Position numbers and translations under genes: made by a program
Notes under the pieces: model-generated
Databases searched by the model: none
What the model was told of the DNA's origin: nothing
Seen by the model: the letters and a program-made list of their open reading frames with translations, nothing else
In this document: piece by piece, positions 5,282 to 5,321 of the stretch
Numbering within the stretch: position 1 is the first letter of the stretch
How the letters are laid out: each line of letters opens with the position of its first letter
Assembly (NCBI GenBank): GCA_030730545.1
Contig: JANQUX010000271.1
Span: 1-5,321, forward strand
Direction of reading: 5' to 3'
DNA from: Maribacter sp.
GTDB lineage: Bacteria; Bacteroidota; Bacteroidia; Flavobacteriales; Flavobacteriaceae
Length of the DNA stretch: 5,321 bases

Positions 5282-5289
5282 CAAAAATA
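5282..5289 (-). promoter_or_regulatory. Candidate -7 box for the topoisomerase IB gene
   Basis: The minus strand reads TATTTTTG, matching TAnnTTTG, 77 bases upstream of the start codon. No TTG occurs at 17-23 bases further upstream. The region is AT-rich, so confidence is low. The rest of 5205-5321 shows no gene. Confidence 0.25.
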
Positions 5290-5321
5290 ATCAAAGTGGT
5301 TGCGTATTATGTGTTCAATAC

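Noticed and set aside
5304..5321. GTATT/AATAC inverted repeat at the right edge
   Set aside because: The arms are only five AT-rich bases and the window ends there, so nothing can be concluded.

Overview
The window looks like chromosomal DNA of a marine-type flavobacterium (phylum Bacteroidota, probably Flavobacteriaceae). The evidence is AT-rich DNA, A-rich translation starts mostly without a Shine-Dalgarno sequence, several matches to the Bacteroidota -7 promoter box TAnnTTTG, and protein sequences of flavobacterial character. The genus cannot be fixed from the sequence. There are no tRNA or rRNA genes, insertion sequences, phage genes or CRISPR arrays. The region is compact, with no gene-free stretch longer than about 270 bases.

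Layout from left to right. (1) The C-terminal end of a large AsmA/DUF748-like envelope protein (+) runs in from the left edge. It shares a near-perfect bidirectional terminator hairpin with a tiny, extremely acidic lipoprotein (-). (2) A 256-base divergent spacer carries two perfect palindromes that abut exactly (860-885). It leads into an AraC-family regulator (+). (3) The regulator meets, tail to tail with a 4-base overlap, a SRAP-fold protein (-, the YedK/HMCES family of abasic-site DNA-protein crosslinkers). Its conserved active-site residues appear to be gone. (4) Two further minus-strand genes follow: a small single-span membrane protein of unknown function and a PA2169/DUF2383 ferritin-like four-helix protein that ends in a clear terminator. 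(5) A 268-base divergent spacer holds a two-tier inverted repeat. It precedes a 70-residue Hva1/DUF2945 TUDOR-domain protein (+). (6) That gene converges on a complete type IB DNA topoisomerase (-) with an intact catalytic set.

Working together: the SRAP-fold protein, PA2169-family protein, Hva1-TUDOR protein and topoisomerase IB all belong to families often found among stress or genome-maintenance accessory genes. A loose neighbourhood of stress and DNA-protection functions is a reasonable inference, but most genes here are separate transcription units, so shared regulation is not shown. The two observations most worth following are the apparently inactivated SRAP paralogue and the nested inverted repeat in front of the TUDOR-domain gene, whose outer arm overlaps the best promoter candidate in the window.
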